Source: Macrostomum hystrix
Taxonomy: Eukaryota; Platyhelminthes; Macrostomidae
Assembly (NCBI GenBank): GCA_950097015.1
Contig: CATNEN010000007.1
Coordinates: 9,487,001-9,551,000, forward strand
Length of the DNA: 64,000 nucleotides
Direction of reading: 5' to 3'
Part shown: in pieces, positions 52,901-64,000 of the stretch
How positions within the stretch are numbered: position 1 is the first letter of the stretch
Layout of the letters: every line of letters starts with the position of its first letter
The notes under the pieces: generated by a model
Seen by the model: the letters and a program-made list of their open reading frames with translations, nothing else
Databases searched by the model: none
What the model was told of the DNA's origin: nothing
Made by a program: the position numbers and the translations under genes

Positions 52901-55900
52901 CCCGACTGCGCAGTGGCGGCACCTGAGTCAGTTTTTGAGCCTGCGGGGAATTAGCTAAGACTGGAAAACGTTGAGTTTCCAGTTTAATTACTTAATTCCA
53001 TTGGCCCACTGGCTGCAGTCGCTGCTAGTTAATAATGAGCAATCTGGCAAATTAAAGAGGAGCTAGGAGCTCTCCAGGTCACTGATCGGGGGCTGTTCAT
53101 TCCAGATTCTTCGCTTTGTCTTCTGCTTAATAATTCAGCAAGAAGAAATTGAAGGCAGATTACATTCGCAGCTCCATTATTTAAACGTGTCGAATATTCG
53201 CTGCTTTTACAACAGAATCGGATTTGTATATTTGCTTCTTTGTTTCTTCGCCTTTGCGCAGTGAAAAGAGTCTGAGAGACGCAGTGGGTCAGATGCGGGC
53301 GGGCTGCTGCAGCTGCAGATTCGATACAACACAGAAGGACACGGAGCAAAGGGGATGTGGGGAGTCCGGCTGCATCAGCGCTCCGTTTCGCTTCCAGCAT
53401 TTCGAGTTGTGGCTTTGTTTATTATGATTTCAATGACAATGGAAACGGCAGCTGCACAAATCACAACAGCAAGAGCACATAGGGGCGGGATAAATTCACA
53501 AATGGCTGTTATTGATAAATGACTAAAAAGACGGCGAGACACTCGGCTGCTTCAATAAAAAACACTTCTCTGCGGTGTGACCAGGAACTTCCATCGTCAG
53601 ATTATCGGTGACAGTCGTGGAAGAAAAAATCGACTAATTATTCATTGAGTCTGCCGCATTTTGGTTCTCACGTCTGACAGCGGAAAAATTGTTGAACAAT
53701 CGAGCAAATGATGATGTTTTAGAGGCTAACGGAGTTTGGAAACTGATGTTGCCAATGCGTCTGAATTAAACCACCCCTGATTACCGACGGCTGCTGGGCA
53801 GCGGAAAAGTCAGATTCAGCGGTAGCGGAGTTGAAGGCAGCGGCGGAGGTGGTGGCAGCTGCGGCTGTGTGAACTGTGCTGTAGTAAGAGGCGGCATCTG
53901 TTGCGGCGAGGCCCGCATTATTCTGACTTTGTTGTCGTGACGCATCCAGCTCTGTACCGTGCTCAGTGGTACATTAAAGTGCCGCTCCGCAGCGGAGGCG
54001 CCGTGCTGCTCAGCGAATTCAATCACGGCCAGCTTGATGTCGGGGCTGTAGAATGAACGCGGTCGACGATTGTAGGCGACTCCCTTCCGCGTGATAATAC
54101 GCACTGGCTCCGGCGTCGAATGGGGATCGAAGGGGCGCGGACCGCGTCGCTGCTGCGGCTTCTGTTGCTGTTGCTGCTGGTGCTGCTTCTGTTGATAATG
54201 CTGCTGTTGGTTCTGATATTTTTGCTGGAGCTGATGTTGCTGTCTGGTCGGCCCGTTTGCCGCCATAGGTGTGCTTTTTGGTCTTACGCGAAATCGCGTG
54301 TCTTCTAAACTATTAGCGCTGCCGTTGGTGTTGGTGTTACCGTCCATCATGCCAAGCTCGGCGCCTCCAAAACTAAAGAAGCCTCCCCCGCCGCCGCCAC
54401 CCAGCGCAGCGTAGAGAGTAGGGATGAGCGACTGCGAACTGATGTCGGCCAGGCTGCGCAGCCGACCCGCACCGCTGCTGTCCTCCTTGGTTGGCAGAAG
54501 CGGCGGTGGAAGCGACGGAAGCTGGATAGGAAAATTCGACTGCGTAGGAGGAGGAGCCAGTGTGTATGGCGATAGCTCCCTTCGCTGTCGTTTCTCGCCG
54601 TCCTCACGAAGATAACTGACGTCAGGTGCCGAGCAGATTGCCGATGCCTGCGGAAAGCATCAAAGCATGTTTTTAAGTGTTTGTGTTTGCATTTACTGTT
54701 GCCAATCGATATACAAACACGGATTAAAGGGGCCCTGTCGATTGAATTCGCACCTGTTTGGATCTGTTTTTCTTGGAAATTCAGCGCACTCTGCTAGAAA
54801 TAAGTTACCGAAATTGTTTTACTGAATTCTTTATTTCGGTCGACAGCTGGGCCTCCAACTCTGTTTCGTTGCGAGAGTGACGGCCAAAACGATTGTGCGC
54901 CAATTTTCCGTCTTTGATTTTCCTCAAGGGCTCACAGCATTTGCTACAGTTCTATCTAACCCGGCACAAAGGCTTTAGGAAATTTCTGAAACTCCGAGTA
55001 GTCGGTTTTCGCTTCATCGGCTCAAAGACGGATGAGGATGACGAGGAAGAACATGTCTATTTTGAATACGTTACATTTTGTCTGCGAATTCTACTGATTT
55101 CTAGAAAGCCCCCTTTGTGCCAGGAATTAGGAAAATGAGCTTATCATACGCTGTATGGGTCTTGCATTGGGCAAGCTTATGGCCCAATGTTTTGGTTGCA
55201 TTAGCTTATTCTCAGGACTTTATAGTTTTAGTTGAGCTGCATCTGACTAGCTGTGCGGTCAAGATTTTAGCTGCCTTATTGAGCACATTTTGACCAAACT
55301 CGCGCACACCAGAAAGCCTCCTTTCTGATTAAACGCTAACGAGTTAAGCTCGATTCTTAAGTAGCTAAGCATTCAAGCAACTCAAACATCAGCATCTCAA
55401 ACAGCTCGAGCTTGACTCATGAGTAGCTAAGCACTCAAGCAACTCAAACATCAGCATCTCAAACAGCTCGAGCTTGACTCATGAGTAGCTAAGCACTCAA
55501 GCAACTCAAACATCAGCATCTCAAACAGCTCGAGCTTGACTCATGAGTAGCTAAGCACTCAAGCAACTCAAACATCAGCATCTCAAACAGCTCGAGCTTG
55601 ACTCATGAGTAGCTAAGCACTCAAGCAACTCAAACATCAGCATCTCAAACAGCTCGAGCTTGACTCATGAGTAGCTAAGCACTCAAGCAACTCAAACATC
55701 AGCATCTCAAACAGCTCGAGCTTGACTCATGGCACTCAAGCAACGCTTCTCGCTGTCAGCTCGACTTATGGCATATGGCCTAAGCTACACTTGCGCTCCT
55801 TAAAAGATATGTAATCTATAAATTATGTTATATTGTGTGTATTCATACCTGTCTTTCTGGGTCTCAGTCTGAATTATTTACTTCATTTTCCCACTTGTTG

Positions 55901-58900
55901 ACGCTATCTATAAGAATGTAACTAAATTTAGCCTCCGCAAATATAAGAGTAGTATATAAAATCTAGTGCGCACTGTGTGCACTAGTGGGGCTTCATAGTT
56001 AAATAAAATTGTTTTTCAAGCAGCCAGGTTTGCGTTCAGCGTACAGCTAGCTGTAGAAAATTAATTCAGGCTTGTAGCGTATGGGAAGGCAGTTTTTTAT
56101 AACTCTAACTGAAACATTTTCTGCCCCCATTCATTGCATGCGCCTTGCCTGTCTTAATTCATGTCCTTTGTTCCAGACAATTCCCTGTGACTAATAATAA
56201 ACCCACTGCGAGCTAGGGCTGGCCTGCTTTGCGATTGCTGCTGCTGCTGCTGCTGTTTCTAACCTCCTAATTTACCTGGGATTTTTCGTAGTTGACAGAC
56301 TAGAGGAATTCTTGAACAGGATTACTGGTGACGGGCTCTCTGTAGGTAATTGTTGCTGAATTATTATTGCAAAACAAGCCGCATCCGCTACAACTGCCGC
56401 ATTTTAATTCCCAAATTTCGCTATTTTTTCATGCCCCAATACCCCGATTATCTCGGCCCTCAGCAAATGATGTGCAAGCCAACAAAGGTCCTAAGCACAC
56501 TGTAATCAAGTTTCAAAAGCAGCCAGCGAGGTTTTTAAGGACACCCGAGGTAGTGGCGAGAGAAGCAGGATAGAGGGGCCAATCGGAGAAATGAGGATTT
56601 CGGAGCTGTACGCGCGCTTAACAACCGGCTTAAACTATATCAGTTAGCGGGGAATCGTCTCCCCTTTCTCCAGTGTATCTTGGCTACATGCAGTGTATAG
56701 TATCCACATTACACTTTGATATTCTGTCTGCGTGTTGTGTGTTAGTTAGCAGCGGGCCAAGCCCGGCTCGCAATGCCTCGTCACGCGCACATTTCGTGAA
56801 AATTATGATGCACAGGACGACAAGAAAAGGAGGATTGAAAAAAAGGAGAAAGGGCTAAAAGAGAAAGAGGGGAGAGGGGAGAGAACAGCGGGATTACTGC
56901 GTGTAACACGCGCGCTCCCGGCTGGAGGGAAGGCCGGAGAACTGCGCACATCGGGAGAGTCGCGCTGCCGAGATGGGATGTCTGGGGCAGGGCCGGGTTG
57001 GCTTGGGATTCTAATCCTTAAAATTTGCAACCGCCGTCCCGGTTGGAGATAGTAGAAGCGCAGAACACAGTCAGTCATCAGCTGCAGCGTACAATGCTCG
57101 GCGAATTCAATTCTTCCGCCACTAGCACCCCAGTTTGAATTTGGCCATGAAAAAGTGAAATTTGTTCGTTTTCTTTAATCTATTTGGTCTGTATAGTGAC
57201 TTGAAGGATAGGACAGTCCTAGCGGGGCTAAAAACAAAACCGGTGTAACAGTTAGAATCGCTGTAGGCATCAGTGAGCATGAAAGTGCTAGTTGTTAACC
57301 TGGAATCGTCGAGCCTCACCTTTGCCTCAGTCAGCTGTTGCTGATTCTGTAAAATGCGCTTCGGACAGGCCGACTTCCGGCTCCGCTTGCCGCCGTGCAG
57401 CAGATGGTTAGCGTCCGCGTCTGGCTGCATCATCTGCGATGGTGTCTGCTAGCCTGCGCTGCTGAGCACAGCTCGTTAACAAGCTGCTCCGCGTTGTCCT
57501 CTTTTCTCCTTCGTTCGGGAACTCGATGGATTCTCGGAATCGGCTCGTCCCGTCCTCTTGCTGTGTATCCAATTGGAAACTGAAATCAAACGGAACCTTT
57601 CCGCTGCGCCTGTATTAAATGAGCGCGGAGGCTGGGGTGGCTGTGACGGAGGAGGATGAAGCGGCCAGCGCAGTCTCCGGGCCTGTAGGAAGAAGCGGCT
57701 TTCAGTTTTCACTAGCTAATTCAGATTTTTGTTAGCTATTTGGCCAGCCAGTTTGTTGCTGATTTTCTCACGTAAACCCTGAAACGGATGGCTTTCCTTG
57801 GCGCTTGAGGACTGGAGGGAGTGAAGGCTGCGGCCTGCCCGGTTAATATATTTAAATGGAGGGCGGAGGGAGGTGGCCGGACAGCTTATAATGCTGTACT
57901 GCCCCCCCCCCGCATTTTTCATACTGATATAACTCATCGCGTATGCTATGTTTTGCGTGTGTCAACTTTATTTCGCGCGTGCTGTGCGCGCGAGCGACCG
58001 CCCGCCCCTCCTCTCCCTGCCCCCTTGTTCCCCCTCCTTCGCCTCCCCTTTACTCCTTAAAAACCTATCATCCATTTGCTGAGCGGTGAAGTGTAGTTAA
58101 GGATTAGACTATTACTCAGAGCATCCCGTCTCATTCGATTGTTGCCATGCAGCTGAGCACTAGGGATGCGATTTTGTTGTTTGAAAATGTTTTGAGAAGT
58201 TTCGTCTACAGGTATTGAGACTCGCATTTGTGTAGTTTGAATAAGTGGCATGCCAAAAACAAAAAAAAGAAACTCAAATGCACATTGTGTGAGGTCGCCA
58301 AGGCATTAGACAATTCATTAAGTTATGTTATTTTATTAGTAGAACTCGATACGAGAGTTCGCTTGACAATTAGATAAGATTATTGTGTAGATTTAGTTGG
58401 TTTGGATAGGCGCTCTAGCCAGGTAGGTAGTGTGTTGCCTTGGGGGTGGCTCGCTTGGTTAGCCTAACTTCTGCCTGTAAGAAAGGATTTAAAGGTGGGG
58501 AAGAAAGGGAATGAGGGAGAAAAGGAATTGATGATGAGCCGAGTATTTGTCAGATTACTCAGAGGGAGTGGGTTGAGGGTGCTGCTTCCTAATGCCCGCA
58601 TGCCTTCGCCAACTGCATTAGATGGATCCAATTTCCCTGCTGCTGCTGCAGCTCACAGCCTAGTGCCAGCTAGCAAAGCATTGATGATGCGAGCTTGAGG
58701 CCAGGAGGAATTGGTGTTCGTTTGTTGCACGTGAGAGGTTTTTCTCCGCACTGTACAGCTGCTACTCATTGAGCACTACTCAGAGTCGCGCGCTCATAAG
58801 CGGGTTGCTAGGATACGACTTTTTATTAAAATTATGCATTATGCATTCTAGACCCCCCTGGCTGTACTGGCCTTGTCTTCTGCTCAACTGGTGACTGAGC

Positions 58901-61900
58901 ATTGGAAGCTCTGGGGTGGCTTTCCTCTCCCAGATTGCATGCGGCATGTCAAAGCTTTAAAAACTGCGGCTCACATGATTTGCACATAGCATATGTGCAT
59001 GTGTATATACTGTTATTATTCCCGCTGACTATGGAGATCAGCACAGCATGCAGATTGCACAGTACATGTTGCTGACGCACACCTATTGCTCTTCCCCTGG
59101 CCTAGTAAACCTGAAACTAATCAGCCCCAGGGCTGCCTCACAGACTGAGTGGAGGAGGCTAAAATATCATAATAAAATTTAGCCGCACTCTCTTGGGCTC
59201 GTATAAGCATACATAACATAAATATTACACTGACAAACACAATTATATGTGTGTTTATACACACTATATGCTTTATGCCCGGAGTGATACTGTGTGAAAA
59301 GTATTCATTTATGTGCACATACATATATCAAGATAGCGAGGCTCTGTGTACATTTTCTTTGCCAGTCGGCTGCTAGGCTGAAAAAATCGCAGTCTACGAG
59401 CAATCTCTTGCGGCCCGCTGCCATTTACTCCAGGATAAATATTTTAGGCAAAATAGGAATAATAGCAAGCTTGAAGTGGGCACGCTTAAATGGCTATTTT
59501 ATTGCAGCACGTGTGCATTCCTCCAAGTAATGACGTCTGCGGAGTCTGCAACGCCAGAAATAAATGTTGCTACAGAAAAAGCTGAAAAAAACTAACGTAA
59601 ATTAGTGACTATGCTCTGAAGGACTTTCTTGATGTCACGCTGCAGTCAGAATAGCGTTGACGCTTGAACTTGAAACATTTGGGTCCATTGTGCGGGCCAG
59701 GAAGAAGGAAAACAATGACAGGCTTCGAGGCTGCTTGCTAAGTTAAGACAAAATGGTGCTCACTACTTTACAGCAGGTCCATGCATCTTGCTTGCTTTCC
59801 GCTTCGTCGTCCGCTCCGCATTAGAATAGCGATTCGCTTGAGTGCAGCAGCAGCAGCAGCTTGAGTCCTGTCACGAAACACTGTGCTCAGAGGCAGAAGT
59901 GGCCGCCTACTCATCCCAGACTCAGGGGGATCTTGGATTCTTATCTCTAACTTATTGTGTCTCGTGGCAGTTTTTTCTCTCCACCTATGCTCACTGCAAT
60001 CATCATCCTCTCTTTGTGATCCTTTCGTCACCCACACTGTCTCCGTGTCGCTAACTACACAACTTATATTTATGTGTACCAAACTGGTTTCATTAGACGA
60101 CTATGGAAGAAGCAATAAGGAATGACAAGGTCTTCTATCTGGGCTGTTGCATACCACGCTTTGTTTATCTGTTTTTGATGAACCAGATGCTCTTTAGCAG
60201 AGTTAGCTCCCCTCACTATCCCGTGTGCATTCGTATTGTTACAAAGCTATCTCAAAACCGCATAGAAGTACAAGTGTAACGCATGCCTGCAATAAGACAA
60301 TCAAGAAGGCATTTGGTTCAGTTTGAAACTGTCCTCACAAGTTCACCTGTTTAATTGTCTTCGTGCATCCAGAGAGCACTCTGCCCCGCCCTGGCTACGT
60401 CGCCAAGCGGCCGAAGTCCAGCGCCTCCAGTCGGGCCTCGGGCAGTCTGCGTAACAATTCGGCGACTATATCGGAGGTCTCCGCAACGTCTTCAGCGGTG
60501 ACTGCGCCAGCTGCCACTTCTGACGCCGCCTCTGATCGACTATCGCACGGCAGCGACATCACCATCATCGACGAGGAGGCTAGTGACGACGACGGCAGCC
60601 GGTCGCTGGCCTCGTCGATGTCCAAGACTGCCGGCCGCAGCTGCGCCAGCGAGCCGTTCAGGGACAAGGAGAAGCGCGATCTACTGCTCTGCCTTCTCCA
60701 CGTTGTCTCCTGTCTGGAGGACGGTGAGTTTGGGGGCGACACTGTGACACTGAAGCTCACTTTAGAATGCACAATGTGTGAATGCTTGGTTCACAGTGTG
60801 TGAATGCTTGGTTCACAGTGTGTGAATGCTTGGTTCACAGTGTGTGAATGCTTGGTTCACAGTGTGTGAATGCTTGGTTCACAGTGTGTGAATGCTTGGT
60901 TCACAGTGTGTGAATGCTTGGTTCACAGTGTGTGAATGCTTGGTTCACAGTGTGTGAATGCTTGGTTCACAGTGTGTGAATGCTTGTTTCACAGTGTGTG
61001 AATGCTTGGTTCACAGTGTGTGAATGCTTGGTTCACAGTGTGTGAATGCTTGGTTCACAGTGTGTGAATGCTTGGTTCACAGTGTGTGAATGCTTGGTTC
61101 ACAGTGTGTGAATGCTTGGTTCACAGTGTGTGAATGCTTGGTTCACAGTGTGTGAATGCTTGGTTCACAGTGTGTGAATGCTTGGTTCACAGTGTGTGAA
61201 TGCTTGGTTCACAGTGTGTGAATGCTTGGTTCACAGTGTGTGAATGCTTGGTTCACAGTGTGTGAATGCTTGGTTCACAGTGTGTGAATGCTTGGTGTTA
61301 GAGGCGAGGGCATAACTTTCTCAGCATTTATTGAGATCAGAGAGCTTGTGTCCCAGCGGGTTGGTTTAGCTAATTGCAGGAAATCCTTTCATCATAGACA
61401 AATCTATATTTTTTGTGTATCTAACAGCGCCAGGTAATTATCCCAGGTGCGCTCAATTGCTGCATTGGCCCAGCTCTTTAACTATCTTTTTTTTCGCTCG
61501 CCCACGCGTTTTATTGTTTCCCCATCCCCACCTACTGCAGAGGTCCTGGTGTCCTGGCTGAGCAGTCTGTCGCCCAATGACCGGCTAGACTTCTTGGAAA
61601 TTCTTGAGTAAGCGGGTGACTCGACTGAGTTCTTGTTTACCTGTTCTTGTTTTGGTACACCGAGCTCATTCTGTGTTTGTTATGGTTAAACGCTTTCAGA
61701 ATCGCACTGGATAACTTTCGCTACGATGGCAAGACAAAGGCGAAGACTTTCGAGTGAGTTCTCCTAGGAGCAGACTCTTGCGGCACTATTTGAGCTAGCT
61801 CGCTGCTCCATTCTCAAAAATTGTATTGTCTCATTCTCATCCTACTCTAAACACATATTACATCGTAATTCCATCACCCATCCTCATTCCATATTCCATT

Positions 61901-63958
61901 CAAATCCCATTCACCTCGGCAGGAGCATCTCGTCCAGCGGCGCGCTGTTCAGCAAGGACCGCCGACAGGGCATCCGTGGATTTCGGGCTTCCAAACACCT
62001 GGATGAAACTGACGGTGAGCTGCATGCTGAAATGCCCGACTGCTTTATCAAGGATGCACTTAAACGAAATTAAGTTTGCAATACCTTCGTTTACTATAAA
62101 TATGAAAAATCCCGCATCCCCTATCCCGCATCCCGCATCGCAAATCCCGCATTCCAAATCCCGCATCCCGCATCGCAAATCCCGCATTCCAAATCCCGCA
62201 TCCCGTATCGCAAATCCCGCATTCCAAATCCCGCATCCCGCATCGCAAATCCCGCATTCCAAATCCCGCATCCCGCATCCCAAATCCCGCATCCCGCATC
62301 GCAAATCCCGCATTCCAAATCCCGCATCCCGTATCGCAAATCCCGCATTCCAAATCCCGCATCCCGCATCCCAAATCCCGCATTCCAAATCCCACATCCC
62401 GCATTCCGAATCCCGCATCCCGCACCTCGAATTCGAAGTATTTCATCGGAAGTCTTCTCAATACTGAATTCCCTCGCCGCAGCTGCCGGCGAGCGCAAGG
62501 CCGCGGATTCCCGATGGGTCGCCGAGGGTCACGTGAGCGCCCAGGCGGGACTGGCGGCCCTGCACGCCGTGTGTGTGTTCTGGCAGCACTTCCACCGCGA
62601 CCTGCTCTCTGGAAGCAGCGAAGCTCCAGCTTTTAGGCGTGTTGTTAACGCCTACTTGCAGCTGCTGGACCTTCGTCAGTCCGAGCCGCTGCTCCGACAC
62701 GCCTTCGCCTCGCTTCGCCTGTTCGTGTCCCGCTTCGCCTCCGTCCTATTCGCGCCCGGCTCCCCCAGCGCTTGCGTCCGCCAGCTCTGCGCCTGCGTCC
62801 TGCGCTGCGGTGAGTCTCGCCAGGCCGGGGTGCGCCAGCTGTCTGCTGGCCTCCTTTTCCTCATGGCCAGGCAGAACCAGGCCGTCACCGGCTGCGTCGG
62901 CCGCCTGCACTCGCAGGCCATGGTCGCTCTGGCCGGCCAGGCGGAGCGGCTCAGCGCCAGTCCGTCGCGACTGCGCCGCTTCGAGGCCTGCCTCCGGCTG
63001 CTGCGACGTCTAGCCGACGGTGGAGGTGGCGGCAGCGGCGACCTCGGCCGCCTCTGTGACTCACTGCTGGCCGTGCTGCGCACGACGGCGGCGTTCGCGC
63101 TGCATCGCGGCAATCCGGAGATGTGCGTGGACCTGCACTGGCGCCTGGCCGACTCCTACAGCCACACTCCCAGCCTGCGCCTCACCTACCTCAGGAACAT
63201 GGCCGAAAGGCACGCGGCCTCCGGGCACCTCAGCGAGGCCGCGTTCTGCGTATTGCACCAGGCGGCGCTCACCGCCGAGGTGCTGCGGGTTCGCGGTGAG
63301 CATCGAAAGTGGGATTGGGGATGTCAGAGTAGGGATTCCCCAGCTGGGATGGGATGTCAGAGTAGGGGGTATCCAGCTGGGATTGGGGATGTCAGAGTAG
63401 ATCCGTTATTGGATATGTTTTTCCAACTATTTTGTATAATTCTGGGATCAAATTTTTTCTGTTTCCCATTCACCAGGCGAGCACCCCAACGGCTACGAAG
63501 CTTTCGCCGGCCTCTCGCCGAACATAGAGCAGTTCGAGAAGCGCTTCGACAACGACTTGCCGCAGGAGGAGCGCGACGGCTGCAGCCCGGAGGGCCTTGC
63601 CGACCTCATCCAGCAGGCCGCGGACCTCCTGGCCAGGGCCGAGCGCTACGAGCTGGTGGCGCCTTGCCTGCGCCCGGCGTTGGCCTTCCATGAGGCGCGG
63701 CGCGACTACGCGCGCCAGGCCGCCCTGTACGAGCAGTGCGCCGCCGCCTGCAAGGCCGTTGGCGACACGCGCGGCAAGCGCTTCCTGGAATCCTTCTACC
63801 GCGTCGGCCTCTACGGAGACCTGTTCGAGGAGACGCAGGTGTTTGTTTACAAGGAGCCGGGCCTCACCCGCCTGGCCGAGCTGGCCGAGCGGCTGCGGAA
63901 CATATACGAGACCCGCTACGGCGCCGACAAGGTCACTATGCTCACGGACAGCGGGGAG
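39959..63958 (+). CDS. DOCK7: DOCK6/7/8-type Rho-family GEF (DOCK-C), 3' end beyond window
   Basis: Atypical exchange factor for Rac/Cdc42. Exons: 39959-40099, 42480-42593, 42677-43366, 43505-43989, 44222-about 44267, 45063-45189, 45573-45955, 46288-46530, 47080-47826, 48226-48467, 48819-48916, 49559-49597, 50530-51111, 52687-52770, 60373-60723, 61541-61607, 61700-61753, 61923-62014, 62483-63295, 63477-63958; about 1,960 residues so far. Every phase fits except that the 44.27-kb junction is uncertain. Seen: an N-terminal DOCK-C segment; the C2-like DHR1 region (HSLFVYPRQLNYDK, LFFKILHVSCDA, VGYAWLRL, LLPVSVNLPTGYLDKPP); armadillo-like parts (RFLIPLLGQLIRLMA, LLSMMDRGFAF, CQHEHYVPLNLP); and the start of catalytic DHR2 (GNPEMCVDLHWRLADSY, FYRVGLYGDLFEE, FVYKEPGLTRLAEL). 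DHR2 is cut by the window edge. DOCK6, 7 and 8 cannot be told apart; an invertebrate probably has one. The 39- and 84-nt exons are symmetric and may be optional. Confidence 0.95.
40736..40785 (-). repeat. Inverted copy of the INPP5E stop codon/3' UTR segment
   Basis: The 50 bp are 48/50 identical, on the opposite strand, to 37746-37795, which spans the last codon and TGA of INPP5E and 43 bp beyond. It sits in DOCK intron 1. Confidence 0.9.
40877..42017. mobile_element. Candidate non-autonomous DNA transposon, about 1.14 kb
   Basis: Terminal inverted repeats of about 33 bp: TTTGGGCTTCTTGAACTTTA on the left (40877 on) and its reverse complement ending at 42017, continuing AT(T/C)CTATAAAA(T/A)AGT inward. 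The interior is AT-rich with no transposase. No clear target-site duplication seen. Lies in DOCK intron 1. Confidence 0.5.
44515..44830. repeat. 15-bp pyrimidine-rich minisatellite in a DOCK intron
   Basis: About 20 copies of a CT-rich 15-bp unit, with two subtypes: TCCCAGATTCTCCCC on the left and CCGGGTTCTCCCCTC in the middle. Purine-rich on the other strand, giving false Gly/Glu/Arg-rich frames. Confidence 0.95.
45242..45547. repeat. 28/31-bp minisatellite carrying GGGTGAG in a DOCK intron
   Basis: About ten units of GTGAGAGCTGGGTGAGATTT plus TGAATGTT. The leftmost units carry a 3-bp insertion (GCTGATG(A/G)GTGAG). It fills the intron between 45189 and 45573. Each unit includes GTGAG, the intronic half of a 5' splice site. 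Confidence 0.95.
46531..47044. repeat. (CTGT/CTGC)n tetranucleotide tract at a DOCK splice donor
   Basis: About 128 tetranucleotides in mixed CTGT and CTGC order. The intron begins with the tract itself: exon ...AAGCCGCCG ends at 46530 and the GT of GTCTGTCTG is the donor. Blocks of CTGC/CTGT order recur (compare about 46580-46680 and 46740-46830), showing larger duplications. Long cysteine- or Arg/Gln-rich frames here are artefacts. Confidence 0.95.
47838..48141. repeat. 21-bp purine-rich minisatellite in a DOCK intron
   Basis: About 14 copies of GATGGAGTAGAGTAGAGAGGC starting 11 bp after the donor at 47826. Confidence 0.97.
49008..49352. repeat. 21-bp pyrimidine-rich minisatellite in a DOCK intron
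   Basis: About 16 copies of TTCCCTCTTCATATTCCCCAC with TCTCCCC and TCTTCCC variants, beginning about 90 bp after the donor at 48916. Confidence 0.96.
49889..49913. repeat. (CAG)8 tract in a DOCK intron
   Basis: Short uninterrupted CAG run in the intron between 49597 and 50530. Confidence 0.85.
51195..52497. repeat. 31-bp minisatellite starting the 9.3-kb DOCK intron
   Basis: About 42 copies of a 31-bp unit (GGTATCAATTCCCTGCACCA then TCAGATCCTCT or CCAGATACTCC). Types alternate in blocks; a 33-bp variant (ATCAATATTCC) appears in two similar clusters near 51.93 and 52.30 kb. Since 31 is not a multiple of three, the frame rotates every unit but meets no stop, giving a false 480-residue frame. 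Confidence 0.97.
52771..53780. other. DOCK intron sequence; 3' flank of nested antisense gene
   Basis: Probably includes the 3' UTR of the minus-strand gene ending at 53781. No other exon recognised. Confidence 0.4.
53781..57433 (-). CDS. Nested antisense gene: Brinker/CENP-B-like HTH protein
   Basis: Probable DNA-binding regulator inside a DOCK intron, on the opposite strand. Exon 1 57433-57320 (MMQPDADANHLLHGGKRSRK..., donor AAG/GTGAGG) joins exon 2 54647-53781 (acceptor CCGCAG) in phase, giving 326 residues if no further exon lies between. Seen: a basic N-terminus, a Pro/Leu-rich section, a glycine run, a Gln/His-rich tract (about 185-215), then the HTH RSFYSPDIKLAVIEFAEQHG with HFNVPLSTVQSWMRHDNKVR, and a Pro-rich tail. 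The helix pattern (KLAVIEFAE..GASAAERHF.V...TVQSWMR) matches Brinker- or psq/CENP-B-type domains; no transposase core follows. The internal MMDG at 54350 is not needed as a start because the frame is open back to the acceptor. Confidence 0.7.
55335..55740. repeat. 62-bp tandem repeat, about six copies, in a DOCK intron
   Basis: Near-identical 62-bp units containing ACTCAAACATCAGCATCTCA and GCTCGAGCTTGACTCATGAG. The first copy is diverged and the last is truncated. Lies within the intron of the nested antisense gene too. Confidence 0.96.
55741..57319. other. DOCK intron sequence / intron of nested gene
   Basis: AT-rich left part, purine-rich tract about 56820-56890. No exon recognised on either strand. 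Confidence 0.4.
57434..60372. other. Remaining DOCK intron; presumed promoter of nested gene
   Basis: No exon of DOCK recognised. A CT-rich tract (about 57995-58050) and a run of ten C (57901-57911) occur. The region just right of 57433 should hold the 5' end of the nested antisense gene. Confidence 0.4.
60768..61295. repeat. 22-bp minisatellite in a DOCK intron
   Basis: About 24 copies of GTGTGTGAATGCTTGGTTCACA (one with TTGTTTC), extremely homogeneous, starting about 45 bp after the donor at 60723. The homogeneity suggests recent expansion or conversion. Confidence 0.98.
62108..62432. repeat. ATCCCGCAT-type minisatellite in a DOCK intron
   Basis: About 12 paired units of AATCCCGCATCCCGCATCGC alternating with AAATCCCGCATTCC. 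Larger blocks are duplicated. Ends about 50 bp before the acceptor at 62483. Confidence 0.95.
63299..63401. repeat. Short imperfect tandem repeat right after a DOCK donor
   Basis: Three imperfect copies of GGGATTGGGGATGTCAGAGT with CAGCTGGGAT linkers, starting 3 bp past the donor at 63295. It looks like a young or small array. Confidence 0.85.
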
Positions 63959-64000
63959 GTGAGAGGCTGAGCACGGCTTTGTTGAGAAGTGCCAGATGGA

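Overview
The window is nuclear DNA from an animal. Coding sequence is split into many exons with GT/AG borders, and the exons are GC-rich while introns and intergenic DNA are AT-rich. The genes are typical of a ciliated bilaterian: a radial-spoke head protein, ciliary-type INPP5E, UBA5, DOT1L, NF-YB, a DOCK-C exchange factor, cyclophilin B and lectins. The mix of short and minisatellite-filled introns and strongly GC-rich exons would suit a free-living flatworm or another lophotrochozoan. That placement is inference, because no species-specific marker was identified.

Layout, left to right: DOT1L (+, 5' end cut off, 657-4828); an array of CCAAT boxes (5855-6148); a gene-poor stretch with an orphan terminal exon (-), a broken fucosyltransferase, a long inverted repeat and a recombinase-like relic; a secreted protein of unknown family (+, 8894-9982); a complete MULE-type transposase-like gene (-, 10280-13050); UBA5 (-); the radial-spoke gene RSPH4A/6A (+); a C-type lectin (+) followed by a broken F5/8-type lectin; a TMEM272-like four-helix protein (-); an ER cyclophilin (+); NF-YB (-); INPP5E (+, 8 coding exons); and a very large DOCK6/7/8 gene (+, 39959 to beyond the right edge). 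About 20 exons of the DOCK gene were traced. One DOCK intron, about 9.3 kb long, carries a nested antisense gene with a Brinker/CENP-B-like helix-turn-helix.

Exon borders of the main genes were checked by reading-phase arithmetic: exon lengths and codon phases close without a frameshift in DOT1L, MULE, UBA5, RSPH4A, PPIB and INPP5E, and in nearly all of DOCK. The weak points are the 5' ends of DOT1L, NF-YB, MULE and INPP5E, and one DOCK junction near 44.27 kb.

The most striking feature is the minisatellite load: 16 tandem arrays with 15-62 bp units, plus a 0.5 kb tetranucleotide tract, together roughly 8-9 kb. Most lie in introns, and about ten start within 100 bp downstream of a 5' splice site. 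Several are long open reading frames in all frames only because of their periodicity and should not be annotated as genes.

The genes do not form one pathway. UBA5 (UFMylation), cyclophilin B (ER folding) and RSPH4A/INPP5E (cilium) are linked only by general cell biology. No clear novel system was found; the best leads are the donor-adjacent arrays, the ten-copy NF-Y consensus array, the ACGTGG cluster in front of the ER cyclophilin, and the inverted copy of the INPP5E stop-codon region inside a DOCK intron.
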